A DNA stretch of 64,000 nucleotides from an uncultured Anaerobiospirillum sp. (lineage in GTDB: Bacteria; Pseudomonadota; Gammaproteobacteria; Enterobacterales; Succinivibrionaceae), in contig CALXXU010000001.1 of NCBI GenBank assembly GCA_944392765.1, positions 1-64,000 on the forward strand, written 5' to 3'. Made by a program: the position numbers and the translations under genes. Each line of letters begins with the position of its first letter. Position 1 is the first letter of the stretch. The notes under the pieces were generated by a model that saw nothing but the letters and a program-made list of their open reading frames with translations, was not told the DNA's origin and made no database searches. Positions 1-7,876 of this stretch are shown here, one piece after another.

Positions 1-106
1 AATTGTAATTTATAATGTGATTCACTTATTGGTGTAAAGCGTGGCTCTGCTCTTCGAGCAGTGACTGCACCATTAAGGGCATCAAAGTTAATTTATAACA
101 GCTCCC
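1..106 (+). mobile_element. Right end of a GGGAGCTGTTA-type miniature element, cut by the window edge
   Basis: Bases 31-106 are a near-exact inverted copy of 13296-13371. They end in the terminal sequence TTAATTTATAACAGCTCCC (88-106), which is the inverted repeat that bounds the complete element at 13296-13667. Similarity stops near base 31, where the other copy enters its 25-bp palindrome. No transposase is visible. The element end abuts the last codons of a truncated small peptide gene (107-121), so it probably inserted into that gene. Confidence 0.7.
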
Positions 107-121
107 ATCATGCGCCCATAA
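107..121 (+). pseudogene. C-terminal remnant of a third 28-residue hydrophobic peptide gene
   Basis: The codons ATC ATG CGC CCA TAA directly follow the miniature element end and match the last codons of the peptide gene at 346-432 (ATC ATG CGA CAA TAA) at 13 of 15 bases. As in the peptide gene at 520-606, a conserved structured repeat follows at once. I read this as the tail of a third family member truncated by the insertion. The remnant is very short, so the call rests on its position as much as on identity. Confidence 0.5.
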
Positions 122-250
122 CCATCACCCTTCGTCTAACTTGCCTGAGGCGGACGTAGCTTGGCGCAATGGTGATGTTGCATAGAAGCTACCCTTCCTC
201 CTTTGGGCCTCAAGCAGCCTTAGCCTCCGGACTAGGGCTGTTTTGTTTTT
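122..250 (+). repeat. Structured 3' element, copy 1
   Basis: About 120 bases (128-246) recur at roughly 80 percent identity at 611-735. The element can fold with CATCACCCTT (123-132) pairing with AATGGTGATG (near 167-176), around an inner hairpin with CGTC...GACG and GCC-TGA-GGC. In copy 2 the inner loop changes to TTC while the stem is kept. It ends in a terminator hairpin. Each full copy directly follows a small peptide reading frame, so it may be the mRNA 3' region or an overlapping regulatory RNA. I recognise no known riboswitch here. Confidence 0.55.
215..250 (+). terminator. Rho-independent terminator of the peptide-repeat unit
   Basis: CAGCCTTAG (215-223) pairs with CTAGGGCTG (232-240) including one G-U pair. 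It is followed directly by TTTTGTTTTT (241-250). The equivalent hairpin in copy 2 (near 708-735) is weaker and its T-run is only four bases. Confidence 0.7.
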
Positions 251-345
251 ACCCCACTTGACGGTACCGATCTGATGTACGATCTACGCTAAGTTCTTGC
301 AACTTAGAGCCAAAGCAAACGGTCAGAGCAATTGAGGATAGAGTC

Positions 346-432
346 GTGGATCTACAATTTTGGGGCACTGTGTACGTTACCTTTGTAGGCATTTTTATCG
401 CAGCATGCATGTGGTGCATCATGCGACAATAA
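346..432 (+). CDS. 28-residue hydrophobic peptide, type I toxin-like (peptide 1)
   Basis: A GTG start with a GAGGA ribosome binding site 7 bases upstream (334-338) opens a 28-codon frame. The product is one hydrophobic span: MDLQFWGTVY, then VTFVGIFIAA, ending CMWCIMRQ. It aligns without gaps to the 28-residue product at 520-606, sharing M1, G7, Y10, V14, I18, C21, M22 and I25, which argues strongly that both are translated. Length, single membrane span and short polar ends fit the general form of type I toxins such as TisB, ShoB, Ibs or Ldr, but I see no direct sequence match to any of them. Function is inferred: an inner-membrane peptide, possibly toxic when overproduced. Confidence 0.65.
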   Translation: MDLQFWGTVYVTFVGIFIAACMWCIMRQ

Positions 433-446
433 CGCCAAATCATTTG

Positions 447-476
447 TCAAAAGCCAATCTCATTCTTGAGTTTGGC
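447..476 (-). terminator. Minus-strand terminator-like hairpin between the two peptide genes
   Basis: GCCAATCTCA (453-462) and TGAGTTTGGC (467-476) form a 10-bp stem with one mismatch and a TTCT loop. Read on the minus strand the stem is followed by TTTTG. It could end a short antisense RNA running leftward from the leader of the peptide gene at 520. No minus-strand promoter is convincing by eye. Confidence 0.4.
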
Positions 477-519
477 AAAAGAGCAGCGCGGCTGCGTAGT
501 TGGGTAAGAGTGCTTAATT

Positions 520-606
520 ATGGCCCCTGAACTGATTGGCTGCATCTACATAGTTGCCGTTGCTGTCGTCATCGTCGGTTGCATGATCTACATAATTCAT
601 CCTTAG
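520..606 (+). CDS. 28-residue hydrophobic peptide, type I toxin-like (peptide 2)
   Basis: An ATG start with a modest AAGAG site 9 bases upstream (506-510) encodes MAPELIGCIY, then IVAVAVVIVG, then CMIYIIHP. It has the same length as the neighbour at 346-432 and aligns residue for residue; the Gly7, Tyr10 and Cys21-Met22 positions are kept although most of the other hydrophobic residues differ. That pattern suggests selection on a membrane peptide rather than recent duplication. The stop codon lies 4 bases before structured repeat copy 2. Only a short leader separates it from peptide 1. The role is not known; the resemblance to type I toxins is in form only. Confidence 0.65.
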   Translation: MAPELIGCIYIVAVAVVIVGCMIYIIHP

Positions 607-740
607 ATCATCCCCCTTCGTCTAACTTGCCTTCGGCGGACGTAGTTTGGCGCAAGGGTGATGTTGCAAAGCAGCCACTCTTCCTCCTCTGATCCACAAA
701 CAGTCTTAACCTCCGGGCATGGGCTGTTTTGCATCTACCT
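607..740 (+). repeat. Structured 3' element, copy 2
   Basis: Second copy of the element at 122-250, starting just after the peptide stop codon. The closing stem (CATC-C-CCCTT with AAGGG-T-GATG) and the inner GCC-TTC-GGC hairpin are retained. The final hairpin before TTTTG is weaker than in copy 1. Bases 741-837 contain nothing I can name beyond the prfB promoter region. Confidence 0.5.
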
Positions 741-837
741 TTCCTCAGAGCCGCCGAGGCCGGAATGTAAGCCATTTGGCAACTGCGGCTTTTCTGCGGC
801 GAAATCGCGATTAAATCGGGATTGTGGCGTGCCTTTT

Positions 838-846
838 TGCTATAAT
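838..846 (+). promoter_or_regulatory. Extended -10 promoter for prfB
   Basis: TGCTATAAT gives an extended -10 element (TGn plus perfect TATAAT at 841-846), 47 bases before the GTG start. No good -35 hexamer is present at 17 bases. The same TTGCTATAAT string occurs before the tRNA operon and the squalene-synthase-like gene. Confidence 0.6.
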
Positions 847-892
847 TTGAGGCCGATTTTGTCACCAGATTCGCATTTTTTTGGGGAAAGTT

Positions 893-1991
893 GTGTTAGA
901 CCACATCTCACTGACCACGCGCTTCGATGAGCTCCGTGCCCGTGTCACGGCGCTTCGGGGGTATCTTTGACGTCGACGCCAAACGTGAGCGCTTAGAAGA
1001 GGTCAATGGCCTGCTCGAAGCTCCTGAGGTTTGGGGCGATCAAGAAAAATCCCAGACTTTGGGCAAGGAACGCCAAAGCTTAACGCATGTGGTCGCAACC
1101 TTCGACGAAGTAAGCCAAGGCTTAGATGATGTCGTCACCCTCTATGAAATGGCGCTCGAAGAGCAAGATGAGAACGCTCTGACGGACGCGAGCGCTGAGC
1201 TGGAAGCCCTCGAGCAGAAGGTCGCCCAGCTTGAGTTTGAGCGCATGTTCAGCGGCGCCCACGACGACAGTGACTGCTACTTAGATGTGCAATCGGGCTC
1301 AGGCGGCACCGAGGCCCAAGACTGGGCCGAAATGGTCTTGCGCATGTATATCAAGTTTGGCGAAAAGCACGACTTTACCTGCACCATCACCGATTACAAC
1401 GAAGGTGAAGTCGCGGGCATCAAGTCCGCCACGGTCAAATTCTCCGGACCTCATGCCTACGGCTGGCTGCGTACTGAAACCGGTATCCACCGCTTGGTGC
1501 GCAAATCGCCTTTTGACTCCAATAACCGCCGCCATACCTCGTTCTGCTCGGCCTTCGTTTACCCTGAGGTCGACAACGACATCACGATCAATATCAATCC
1601 AGCTGACTTAAAGATCGATGTCTTTAGATCTTCAGGTGCCGGTGGCCAGCACGTCAATAAGACTGAATCGGCGGTGCGTATTACCCACATCCCAACCGGA
1701 ATCGTCGTGTCGTGCCAAAATGAGCGCTCCCAATTCCAAAACCGCGACCAAGCGATGAAGCAATTGCGCGCGCGCTTGTATGAATTAGAGCTGCGCAAGC
1801 AACGCTCGGAGCAACAGGCCATTGAAGATAGCAAGGACGATATTGGCTGGGGTAGCCAGATTCGCTCCTACGTCCTCGACGATGCGCGCGTTAAAGACCT
1901 GCGCACTGGCGTCGAGTGCCGCGATACCCAGCGCGTCTTAAATGGCGATTTAGACCAGTTTATTGAAGCGAGCTTAAAGCAAGGACTGTAA
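893..1991 (+). CDS. prfB: Peptide chain release factor 2, joined by programmed +1 frameshift
   Basis: RF2 recognises UGA and UAA stop codons and triggers peptide release on the ribosome. The gene is in two frames: codons 1-25 start at GTG 893 and run into TGA at 968-970; a +1 slip at CTT continues with GAC 969-971. The joined product is 365 residues, the same length as in E. coli. Frame 2 contains the GGQ loop (SGAGGQHVN) that enters the peptidyl transferase centre. An AGGLIKE spacer is not needed: GGGGAAAG lies just upstream of GTG as a weak ribosome binding site. lysS follows 114 bases later, as in E. coli. Naive annotation would start at ATG 927 and lose the true N-terminus. Confidence 0.95.
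956..971 (+). promoter_or_regulatory. RF2 autoregulatory +1 frameshift site
   Basis: The string CGG GGG TAT CTT TGA C has the in-frame TGA at codon 26, the slippery CTT and an upstream G-rich Shine-Dalgarno-like stretch, matching the classical prfB site. Low RF2 slows termination at TGA and favours the shift, so RF2 controls its own synthesis. Confidence 0.95.
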
Positions 1992-2105
1992 TCAGCACTT
2001 AACTGAAACCAGCTCTGGCCTTTGAGCCCCACCTTTTTCTTAGCTGGTGCCGCCCTCAAGCTGTGAAGCATTTAGACCGGCACCATTCCGCTACAAGGAA
2101 GATCC

Positions 2106-3638
2106 ATGACTCAGGAAAATCAGGCAGCAGTTGCCGAAGAAAACACCAGCGCTTTATTACAAGAGCGCCGTGAGAAGTTAAATGCCCTGCGTGCGCAAGG
2201 TCAGGCTTATCCTAATGACTTCCGCCGCGATGCTATTACCTCGGACATTGTAGAGCAGTGCAAGGATAAGGACACTGAGACCTTAGAGCAGGAGCGTCCT
2301 ACTTACACCATCGCCGGTCGTATTATGACCAAGCGCGTGATGGGTAAGGCTTCCTTCGTCGTGCTCCAAGATATGGGCGGCAAGCTTCAGATCTACGTCA
2401 CCCGTGATGCCCTGCCTGAGGGCCAGTACAACGATATGTTCAAGAAGTTAGACTTCGGCGACATTATCGGTGTCACGGGCTATGCCTTCCGCACTAAGAC
2501 CGGTGAGCTGACCTTACACGTCACCTCGCTGCGCCTCTTAGTTAAGGCCTTACGTCCACTGCCTGAGAAGTTCAAGGGCTTAACCGACCAAGAGACCCGC
2601 TGCCGTCAGCGTTACTTAGATCTCATCGCCAACGAGGAAAGCCGTCGTACCTTTGAGATCCGTACCAAGATTATCTCCTTCATCCGCCACTATATGGATA
2701 GCCACCGCTTCATGGAAGTTGAGACTCCTATGATGCACGTGATCCCAGGCGGTGCTAACGCTAAGCCATTTATCACCCACCACAACGCTTTAGACATGGA
2801 CATGTACTTACGAATTGCTCCAGAGCTCTATTTAAAGCGCTTAGTGGTCGGCGGCTTCGAGCGCGTCTATGAGATCAATCGTAACTTCCGTAACGAGGGT
2901 ATCGACGTTCGTCACAACCCTGAGTTCACGATGATCGAGTTCTACATGGCCTACCATGATTACCACGATCTGATCGACTTTACCGAAGACCTGTTCCGTC
3001 AGATGGCCTTGAGCGTCTTAGGTACCACCAAGATCCACTACGGCAAGGAAGGCGAGCCAGGCTTAGACCTCGACTTTGCTCAGCCATTTGAGCGCCTGAC
3101 CATGAAGGAGTCGATCGTAAAGTACGGCAATGGCATCACCATGGCCGACTTAGAGGACGAGGACAAGGCTCGTGAGTGGTGCAAGAAGCTGCACATCGAG
3201 TTAAATGAGGGCTGGACCTTAGGTCACTATATTTCGGCCCTGTTCGAGGAGCTGGTCGAAGAGCACTTACAGCAGCCAACCTTCATCACCTCCTACCCAG
3301 CTGAGATTTCGCCACTGGCCCGCCGCAGCGATGACAATCCTGCCTTCACCGACCGCTTCGAGTTCTTTATCGGTGGCCGTGAGATGGGCAATGGCTTCTC
3401 TGAGCTCAATGACCCAGATGACCAAGCAGGTCGTTTCCGTCAGCAAGCTGAGCAGAAGAAGCACGGTGATGACGAGGCTATGTACTACGACGAGGATTAC
3501 ATCGTCGCCTTAGAGCAAGGCCTGCCACCAACTGCTGGTGAGGGTATCGGTATCGATCGCGTGGTTATGCTGTTCTCGAACGCCCACACCATCCGCGACG
3601 TCATCTTATTCCCAACCTTACGCCTCCAAGGCAAGTAA
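2106..3638 (+). CDS. lysS: Lysyl-tRNA synthetase, class II
   Basis: Charges tRNA-Lys with lysine in the cytoplasm. The 510-residue product has the normal class II LysRS layout: an N-terminal OB-fold anticodon-binding domain (about residues 60-160; [15 protein letters not shown]) and a C-terminal catalytic domain with motif 2 ([14 protein letters not shown]) and motif 3 ([12 protein letters not shown]) close to the end. ATG 2106 follows a strong AAGGAAG site. It is downstream of prfB, an ancient gene pair in gammaproteobacteria, and may share its promoter. Length and ends match the family with no unusual insertion. Confidence 0.96.
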   Translation: MTQENQAAVAEENTSALLQERREKLNALRAQGQAYPNDFRRDAITSDIVEQCKDKDTETLEQERPTYTIAGRIMTKRVMGKASFVVLQDMGGKLQIYVTRDALPEGQYNDMFKKLDFGDIIGVTGYAFRTKTGELTLHVTSLRLLVKALRPLPEKFKGLTDQETRCRQRYLDLIANEESRRTFEIRTKIISFIRHYMDSHRFMEVETPMMHVIPGGANAKPFITHHNALDMDMYLRIAPELYLKRLVVGGFERVYEINRNFRNEGIDVRHNPEFTMIEFYMAYHDYHDLIDFTEDLFRQMALSVLGTTKIHYGKEGEPGLDLDFAQPFERLTMKESIVKYGNGITMADLEDEDKAREWCKKLHIELNEGWTLGHYISALFEELVEEHLQQPTFITSYPAEISPLARRSDDNPAFTDRFEFFIGGREMGNGFSELNDPDDQAGRFRQQAEQKKHGDDEAMYYDEDYIVALEQGLPPTAGEGIGIDRVVMLFSNAHTIRDVILFPTLRLQGK

Positions 3639-3659
3639 GAGGGGCCTGGCCGCACAGCT

Positions 3660-3780
3660 TGCCGACGCTGCTTACCTTGGCTTGGCCTAAGGCTTAGCCT
3701 TGGCCTAAGGCTTAGCCTTGGCTTGGCCTAAGGCTTACCTTGGCTTGGCCTAAGGCTTAGCCTTGGCTTGGCCTGCCGGT
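3660..3780 (+). repeat. Short tandem repeats, CTTGGCTTGGCCTAAGG type
   Basis: Four to five imperfect copies of a unit built from CCTTGGCTTGGCCTAAGGCTTAG lie just after lysS, shortened here to its core CTTGGCCTAAGGCTTAG. Copies differ by loss of a few bases. No open frame is conserved. Similar simple GC-rich repeats occur in several other intergenic gaps of this window. Confidence 0.7.
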
Positions 3781-3802
3781 GCGGCTTGCCCTAAGACTTA
3801 GG

Positions 3803-3821
3803 GCGGGGCCCAGGGCCCCGC
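3803..3821 (+). terminator. Strong hairpin after lysS
   Basis: GCGGGGCC and GGCCCCGC form a perfect 8-bp stem around CAG, flanked by CCTAA/TTAGG that can extend it. Only CTTT follows, so it is a weak intrinsic terminator or a transcript-end stabiliser. Confidence 0.5.
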
Positions 3822-3902
3822 TTTAGGATCAGCATGGTGCGTAGTGGGTTCTTAGTCCACCCGCTTTTGGTGCATTTGATATCAAGAGACAAAGGCGCGC
3901 TC

Positions 3903-3908
3903 TATAAT
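3903..3908 (+). promoter_or_regulatory. Putative -10 element for dapA
   Basis: A perfect TATAAT lies 63 bases before the dapA ATG. The nearest -35-like TTGATA (3875-3880) is 22 bases away, too far for a standard promoter, so only the -10 is supported. Confidence 0.4.
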
Positions 3909-3970
3909 GGAGCAACTTGCAGCCATGGCTGTTTCTGGCTGCGCGCCACTTTTTTCTCAGGAGAAGTTCC

Positions 3971-4852
3971 ATGCATACCTTCCACGGTTCGTTAGTCGCT
4001 CTGATCACTCCTTTCAAGGAGGGCAAACTTGATGAGAAGGCTCTGGAGCGTCTGGTGGAGTGGCATATTGCAAATGGTACCGATGGCCTGGTTCCAGCTG
4101 GTACCACTGGCGAAAGCCCAACCTTATCAGCAGAAGAGCATGCCCGTGTCATCGACATTGTGTGCCAAGTTGCGAACAAGCGCATTCCAGTAATGGCCGG
4201 TGCCGGTTCCAACAACCCAGTTGAGGCTGTGCACTACTCCCATGAGGCAGAGCGCTCGGGCGCTGACGGCTTACTCCACGTCGCCGGTTACTACAACCGT
4301 CCAAACCAAGACGGTCTGTACGCTCACTTCAAGTTTGTCCACGACCAAACCAACCTGCCGATCTTTGTGTACAACATCCCAGGTCGCGCCGTGGTCAATG
4401 TGCTCCCAGCTACTTTAGCTAAGCTCGCTGAGCTGCCACGTATCGCTGGTATCAAGGATGCCACCGGTGATTTAGCTCGTCCTTGGGTCGAGCGCACCTT
4501 AATCAAGCGTGACGACTTCACTTGGCTCAGCGGCGAGGACGCTTCGCAGGTCAGCTACAACGTCGCAGGTGGCGTTGGTGTCATTTCGGTTACCGCCAAT
4601 ATCGCCCCTAAGCTCGTCCACAAGGTCCAAGAGCTCACCGCCCAAAATCAGTGGCTCGAGGCTCGTGCCCTGCAAGACAAGCTGATGAAGCTCCACGGCT
4701 TAATGTTCAAGGAGCCATCCCCAGCTGGTGCTAAGTACGCTGCATCCTTATTAGGCCTGTGCACCGAAGAGTGCCGTCTGCCAATTATTCCATTGACCGA
4801 CGACACCAAGGCCCAAATCAAGGCCGCCATGCAAGAGCTCGAATTAATCTAA
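3971..4852 (+). CDS. dapA: 4-hydroxy-tetrahydrodipicolinate synthase
   Basis: Condenses pyruvate with aspartate semialdehyde, the first committed step of the diaminopimelate/lysine pathway. The 293-residue product is a standard class I aldolase barrel with the Schiff-base lysine in IAGIKDATGD (K162), the proton-relay tyrosine in FVYNIPGRA (Y134) and the GTTGE loop (44-48). The start is ATG 3971, preceded by AGGAGAAG; an upstream in-frame extension has no family support. dapF and lysA of the same pathway are also in this window (21052-23356). The usual E. coli neighbour bamC is absent. Confidence 0.96.
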   Translation: MHTFHGSLVALITPFKEGKLDEKALERLVEWHIANGTDGLVPAGTTGESPTLSAEEHARVIDIVCQVANKRIPVMAGAGSNNPVEAVHYSHEAERSGADGLLHVAGYYNRPNQDGLYAHFKFVHDQTNLPIFVYNIPGRAVVNVLPATLAKLAELPRIAGIKDATGDLARPWVERTLIKRDDFTWLSGEDASQVSYNVAGGVGVISVTANIAPKLVHKVQELTAQNQWLEARALQDKLMKLHGLMFKEPSPAGAKYAASLLGLCTEECRLPIIPLTDDTKAQIKAAMQELELI

Positions 4853-4961
4853 GCCCCGATGCGCCAGGCGCACTCAAAGTTTGCGCCGCTTCAGCGCTCT
4901 TTGCTTAGAGATCACACGCCTTCAGGTACTTGGTACCAAAGGCGTAAGTATCGCTTTTCTC

Positions 4962-4991
4962 AGCCGCTTAGGGCCTGTGTCCTAAGCGGCT
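4962..4991 (+). terminator. Hairpin between dapA and trmB
   Basis: AGCCGCTTAGG (4962-4972) and CCTAAGCGGCT (4981-4991) form a perfect 11-bp stem, followed by the T-rich CTTACTTATTTTATT. It lies only 19 bases before the trmB start, so it may terminate dapA or act as an attenuator for trmB. Confidence 0.65.
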
Positions 4992-5010
4992 CTTACTTAT
5001 TTTATTTGCC

Positions 5011-5859
5011 ATGACTGACGATTTATCCCAAGTAAACACCGCCAGCCCTGCCCTAGAGGCCAATCCTACTGCCAACTCTGCTGAGGCTGAAGCCGCCGCC
5101 AAGGCTGCTAAGGCTGAAGCCGCCGCCAAGGCTGCTAAGGCCCAAGCTGCCGCCGAGCGCGAGGCCGCGCACTTAAAGGAGCACCCAGAGCACCGCGTCA
5201 AATCCTTTGTGATTCGCGCCGGACGTATGACCACGGCTCAGACCAAGGCCTTAGAGGAATTAAGCCCGAAGTACCTGGTCGATGTCAGCTCCTTAGAGAA
5301 GCTCGACTGCGCTGCGATTTTTGGCCGCGAGGCACCACTCGTGGTCGAAATTGGCTTTGGAATGGGCAAGTCCTTTGTCGAGATGGCGCAAAAGGATCCG
5401 CTGCGCAATTACTTAGGCATTGAAGTGCACCCACCAGGGGTTGGCGCCTGCATGCTCTTGATTGAAGAGCTGGGCTTAACCAATGTGCGCGTGATCAAGT
5501 ACGACGCCTTTGAGGTCTTAACCAAGTGCTTAGGCCCTGAGAGCATCGATATCTTGCAGATTTTCTTCCCTGATCCTTGGCCTAAGGCCCGCCATCACAA
5601 GCGCCGCTTGGTCAACGACAGCTTCCTAGCCTTAGTCACCCCACTGTTAAAGCACGGCGGCGAAATCCGTATGGCCACAGACTGGGAAAATTACGCCGAG
5701 CAGATGTTAGAGTGCTTAGAGCGCGCCCCTGAGCTGCACAACACCGCCCCTAATGGCGGCTACCTGCCCCGCCCAGAATGGCGCCCGCTCACTAAGTTTG
5801 AGCAGCGCGGCGAGCGCTTAGGGCACGGCGTCTGGGACTTGGTTTTCGCGCGCGACTAG
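5011..5859 (+). CDS. trmB: tRNA (guanine-N7-)-methyltransferase, position 46
   Basis: Methylates G46 in the tRNA variable loop using S-adenosylmethionine. The core has the SAM-binding motif VVEIGFGMGKS, the IEVHPPG strand, the FPDPWPK signature and the family C-terminus with LTKFEQRG. The protein has 282 residues against about 239 in E. coli; the excess is an Ala/Glu/Lys-rich N-terminus (about residues 25-53) made of repeats of EAEAAAKAAK, likely helical. No Shine-Dalgarno sequence is visible before ATG 5011 (TTTTATTTGCC), and a hairpin lies just upstream, so translation may be weak or the true start may be internal. It heads a tight run with amgK, murU and djlA. Confidence 0.92.
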   Translation: MTDDLSQVNTASPALEANPTANSAEAEAAAKAAKAEAAAKAAKAQAAAEREAAHLKEHPEHRVKSFVIRAGRMTTAQTKALEELSPKYLVDVSSLEKLDCAAIFGREAPLVVEIGFGMGKSFVEMAQKDPLRNYLGIEVHPPGVGACMLLIEELGLTNVRVIKYDAFEVLTKCLGPESIDILQIFFPDPWPKARHHKRRLVNDSFLALVTPLLKHGGEIRMATDWENYAEQMLECLERAPELHNTAPNGGYLPRPEWRPLTKFEQRGERLGHGVWDLVFARD

Positions 5860-5878
5860 AGCAAGCAAGGAATGCGTT

Positions 5879-7117
5879 ATGGCAAATACTACTGATGCGC
5901 AGGAGCGTTACCACGACCTGCTGACCTTTTTAAAGGAGCAAGGCGTGCCGTGCGCCGCCTGCGATCCATGCAACTGCGGTAACAGCTGTGCCCAGAGCTT
6001 ACAGCCCTTAAATGGCGATGCCAGCTTTCGCCGCTATTACCGCTTGCGCCTGACGCATCCTTGCTTTGTTAAGCTGTGTGCTGCGCACGGCATTACCCCT
6101 AAATTTGGTTCTGCGGCGCAGTACCTAGGCTCGATCATCGTGGTCGATGCGCCGCCTGCGACCCAGAAAAATCGCGAGTTTATCGCGATCAATCGCCTGC
6201 TCAGTCACTGCGGCATCTTAGTGCCAACCATTATCTGCGCCGATCCCGAGCACGGCTTTATGGTGCTGGAGGATTTGGGCCGCACCATGTTCGCAGACGC
6301 CTTCCCTGGACCGCGTCATCTGGCCTATTACTTCAGAGCCATGGTCGAGCTCACCAAGATCGGCGCCATGCCTAGGAGCGCGGACGAGCAAGACCAGCTC
6401 AATGCGCTGCGCTCCTCAGCCCCTGACGCCCAAAAGGTCTTGCTCCATCACTATGAGCTCGATGCCCAGGACTTTGCCTACTACGCAAAGGAAGTCCCGC
6501 CTTTTGATGCTGACTTCATCGCCTTTGAACTCTCGATCTTCACCGAGTGGCTCTTAGATAAGACCTTGCACCTTGAGCTCACCGCCAGTGAGCAAGAGAT
6601 GCTCACACGCACCTTTGCCTTCTTAACTCAGGAATGCATGGCACAGCCGCAAGGGGCGATGCACCGCGATTTCCACTGCCGCAACCTCATGGTCACCCCA
6701 GAGAAGGTCGACAATCCAATCCAAATGGCCCTGGCGGTGATCGACTACCAAGATATGGTCAAGGGCCCGATCGGCTATGACTTGGCGTCCTTACTCTATG
6801 ACTGCTACAGCGTCATCCCAGAGGATGAGCGCTCCATGCTCTTGAGCTTTGCCTATGAGAGCTATTGCGCCGCCGGACGCTTAGACCCGAAGCAGGTCTC
6901 ACTTGAGACGTTGGAGCGTATGGTGCGTATTTGCGCCTTGCAGCGCCATATCAAGGTCTTGGGTATCTTCAATCGCCTCTATTTGCGCGATGGTAAGAGC
7001 GGCTACTTAAAGGATCTGCCTTTAACCTTGGACTACGTGCTGCACAACTGCGACTACTTCCCTGATATGGCTGACTTTAAGGCCTTCTTGCAGCGCCATG
7101 TGGTAGGCAAGATCTAA
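5879..7117 (+). CDS. amgK: N-acetylmuramate/N-acetylglucosamine kinase (AmgK family)
   Basis: Predicted sugar kinase of the aminoglycoside-phosphotransferase fold that phosphorylates murein-derived MurNAc/GlcNAc at C1. Visible motifs are GDASFRRYYR at the nucleotide-binding N-lobe, the catalytic loop MHRDFHCRNLM and the metal-binding VIDYQDMVKGPIGYDL. The next gene encodes the MurU uridylyltransferase, the partner that makes UDP-MurNAc in the Pseudomonas recycling route; this pairing supports the call. Oddity: residues 25-37 form a cysteine cluster, CAACDPCNCGNSC, placed just before the N-lobe motif; I do not know it from AmgK. ATG 5879 has AAGGA upstream. At 412 residues it is longer than usual AmgK, about 340. 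Confidence 0.82.
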   Translation: MANTTDAQERYHDLLTFLKEQGVPCAACDPCNCGNSCAQSLQPLNGDASFRRYYRLRLTHPCFVKLCAAHGITPKFGSAAQYLGSIIVVDAPPATQKNREFIAINRLLSHCGILVPTIICADPEHGFMVLEDLGRTMFADAFPGPRHLAYYFRAMVELTKIGAMPRSADEQDQLNALRSSAPDAQKVLLHHYELDAQDFAYYAKEVPPFDADFIAFELSIFTEWLLDKTLHLELTASEQEMLTRTFAFLTQECMAQPQGAMHRDFHCRNLMVTPEKVDNPIQMALAVIDYQDMVKGPIGYDLASLLYDCYSVIPEDERSMLLSFAYESYCAAGRLDPKQVSLETLERMVRICALQRHIKVLGIFNRLYLRDGKSGYLKDLPLTLDYVLHNCDYFPDMADFKAFLQRHVVGKI

Positions 7118-7181
7118 TTCCGGTTCCTGGCAGTAGCCTTTGCTACATTGAACTCAGCTTTCTCTTCATTAGGACTTATTC

Positions 7182-7859
7182 ATGCGCGCCATGATTTTAG
7201 CGGCGGGACAAGGCAAGCGTTTACGTCCCATCACCGCCACCATTCCCAAGCCCATGGTTGAGGCGGGGGGCAAAAGCCTCATTGCCTGGCATATCGAGAA
7301 GCTCAAGGCCTTAGGCATCACCGACTTGGTGGTCAATGGCGCCTATTTAAAGGATGTGCTCTTTGACTATCTGGGCGATGGCAGCAAATTTGGGGTGTCA
7401 ATTCAAACCTCACCGGAAGACGGCGACGGGCTGGAGACCGCAGGCGGCATCATCAAGGCCCTGCCGCTTTTAGGCGATGAGCCCTTTTTAGTGGTCAATG
7501 GCGATGTCTTCTACGCTGGGGACTACCACACCTTTGTGCCGTGTCCTAAGGACGTTCAAAACGGGAGCCACCTCGCACATCTTTATTTAGTTACTAATCC
7601 GGCGCACAATCTCAAAGGCGACTATGCTCTAGCTCAGAATAGCGCCTTACAATATGGTTCAGACTACACCTTCTCAGGCTTTGCGTGGTACCACCCTCAG
7701 GCTTTTGTTGGCCGTCAGGTCGCGCGTGAACCGCTGCGTCCGTACTTTGATGCCTGGGTTAAGGACCACTTAATCAGCGCTTCGGTGTTGACCGCCCCGT
7801 GGTTTGATGTGGGCACGGTCGAGCGCTTACACGAGCTTAATTCCTTTCTTCAAGGCTAG
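7182..7859 (+). CDS. murU: N-acetylmuramate alpha-1-phosphate uridylyltransferase
   Basis: Nucleotidyltransferase that converts MurNAc-1-phosphate and UTP into UDP-MurNAc, bypassing de novo synthesis and hence the fosfomycin target MurA. The 225-residue product opens with the NTP-binding signature MRAMILAAGQGKRLRP, followed by PKPM, and has the metal/substrate motif FLVVNGDVFY and the C-terminal WFDVGT. Size fits MurU rather than longer GlmU or RmlA enzymes. It lies 64 bases after amgK and 17 bases before djlA, suggesting one transcript. Confidence 0.86.
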   Translation: MRAMILAAGQGKRLRPITATIPKPMVEAGGKSLIAWHIEKLKALGITDLVVNGAYLKDVLFDYLGDGSKFGVSIQTSPEDGDGLETAGGIIKALPLLGDEPFLVVNGDVFYAGDYHTFVPCPKDVQNGSHLAHLYLVTNPAHNLKGDYALAQNSALQYGSDYTFSGFAWYHPQAFVGRQVAREPLRPYFDAWVKDHLISASVLTAPWFDVGTVERLHELNSFLQG

Positions 7860-7876
7860 CTTTTGAGGATTCATCT

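Noticed and set aside
122..250. Known riboswitch or T-box upstream of prfB
   Set aside because: No conserved aptamer or T-box sequence; the repeat follows peptide genes rather than leading a metabolic gene.
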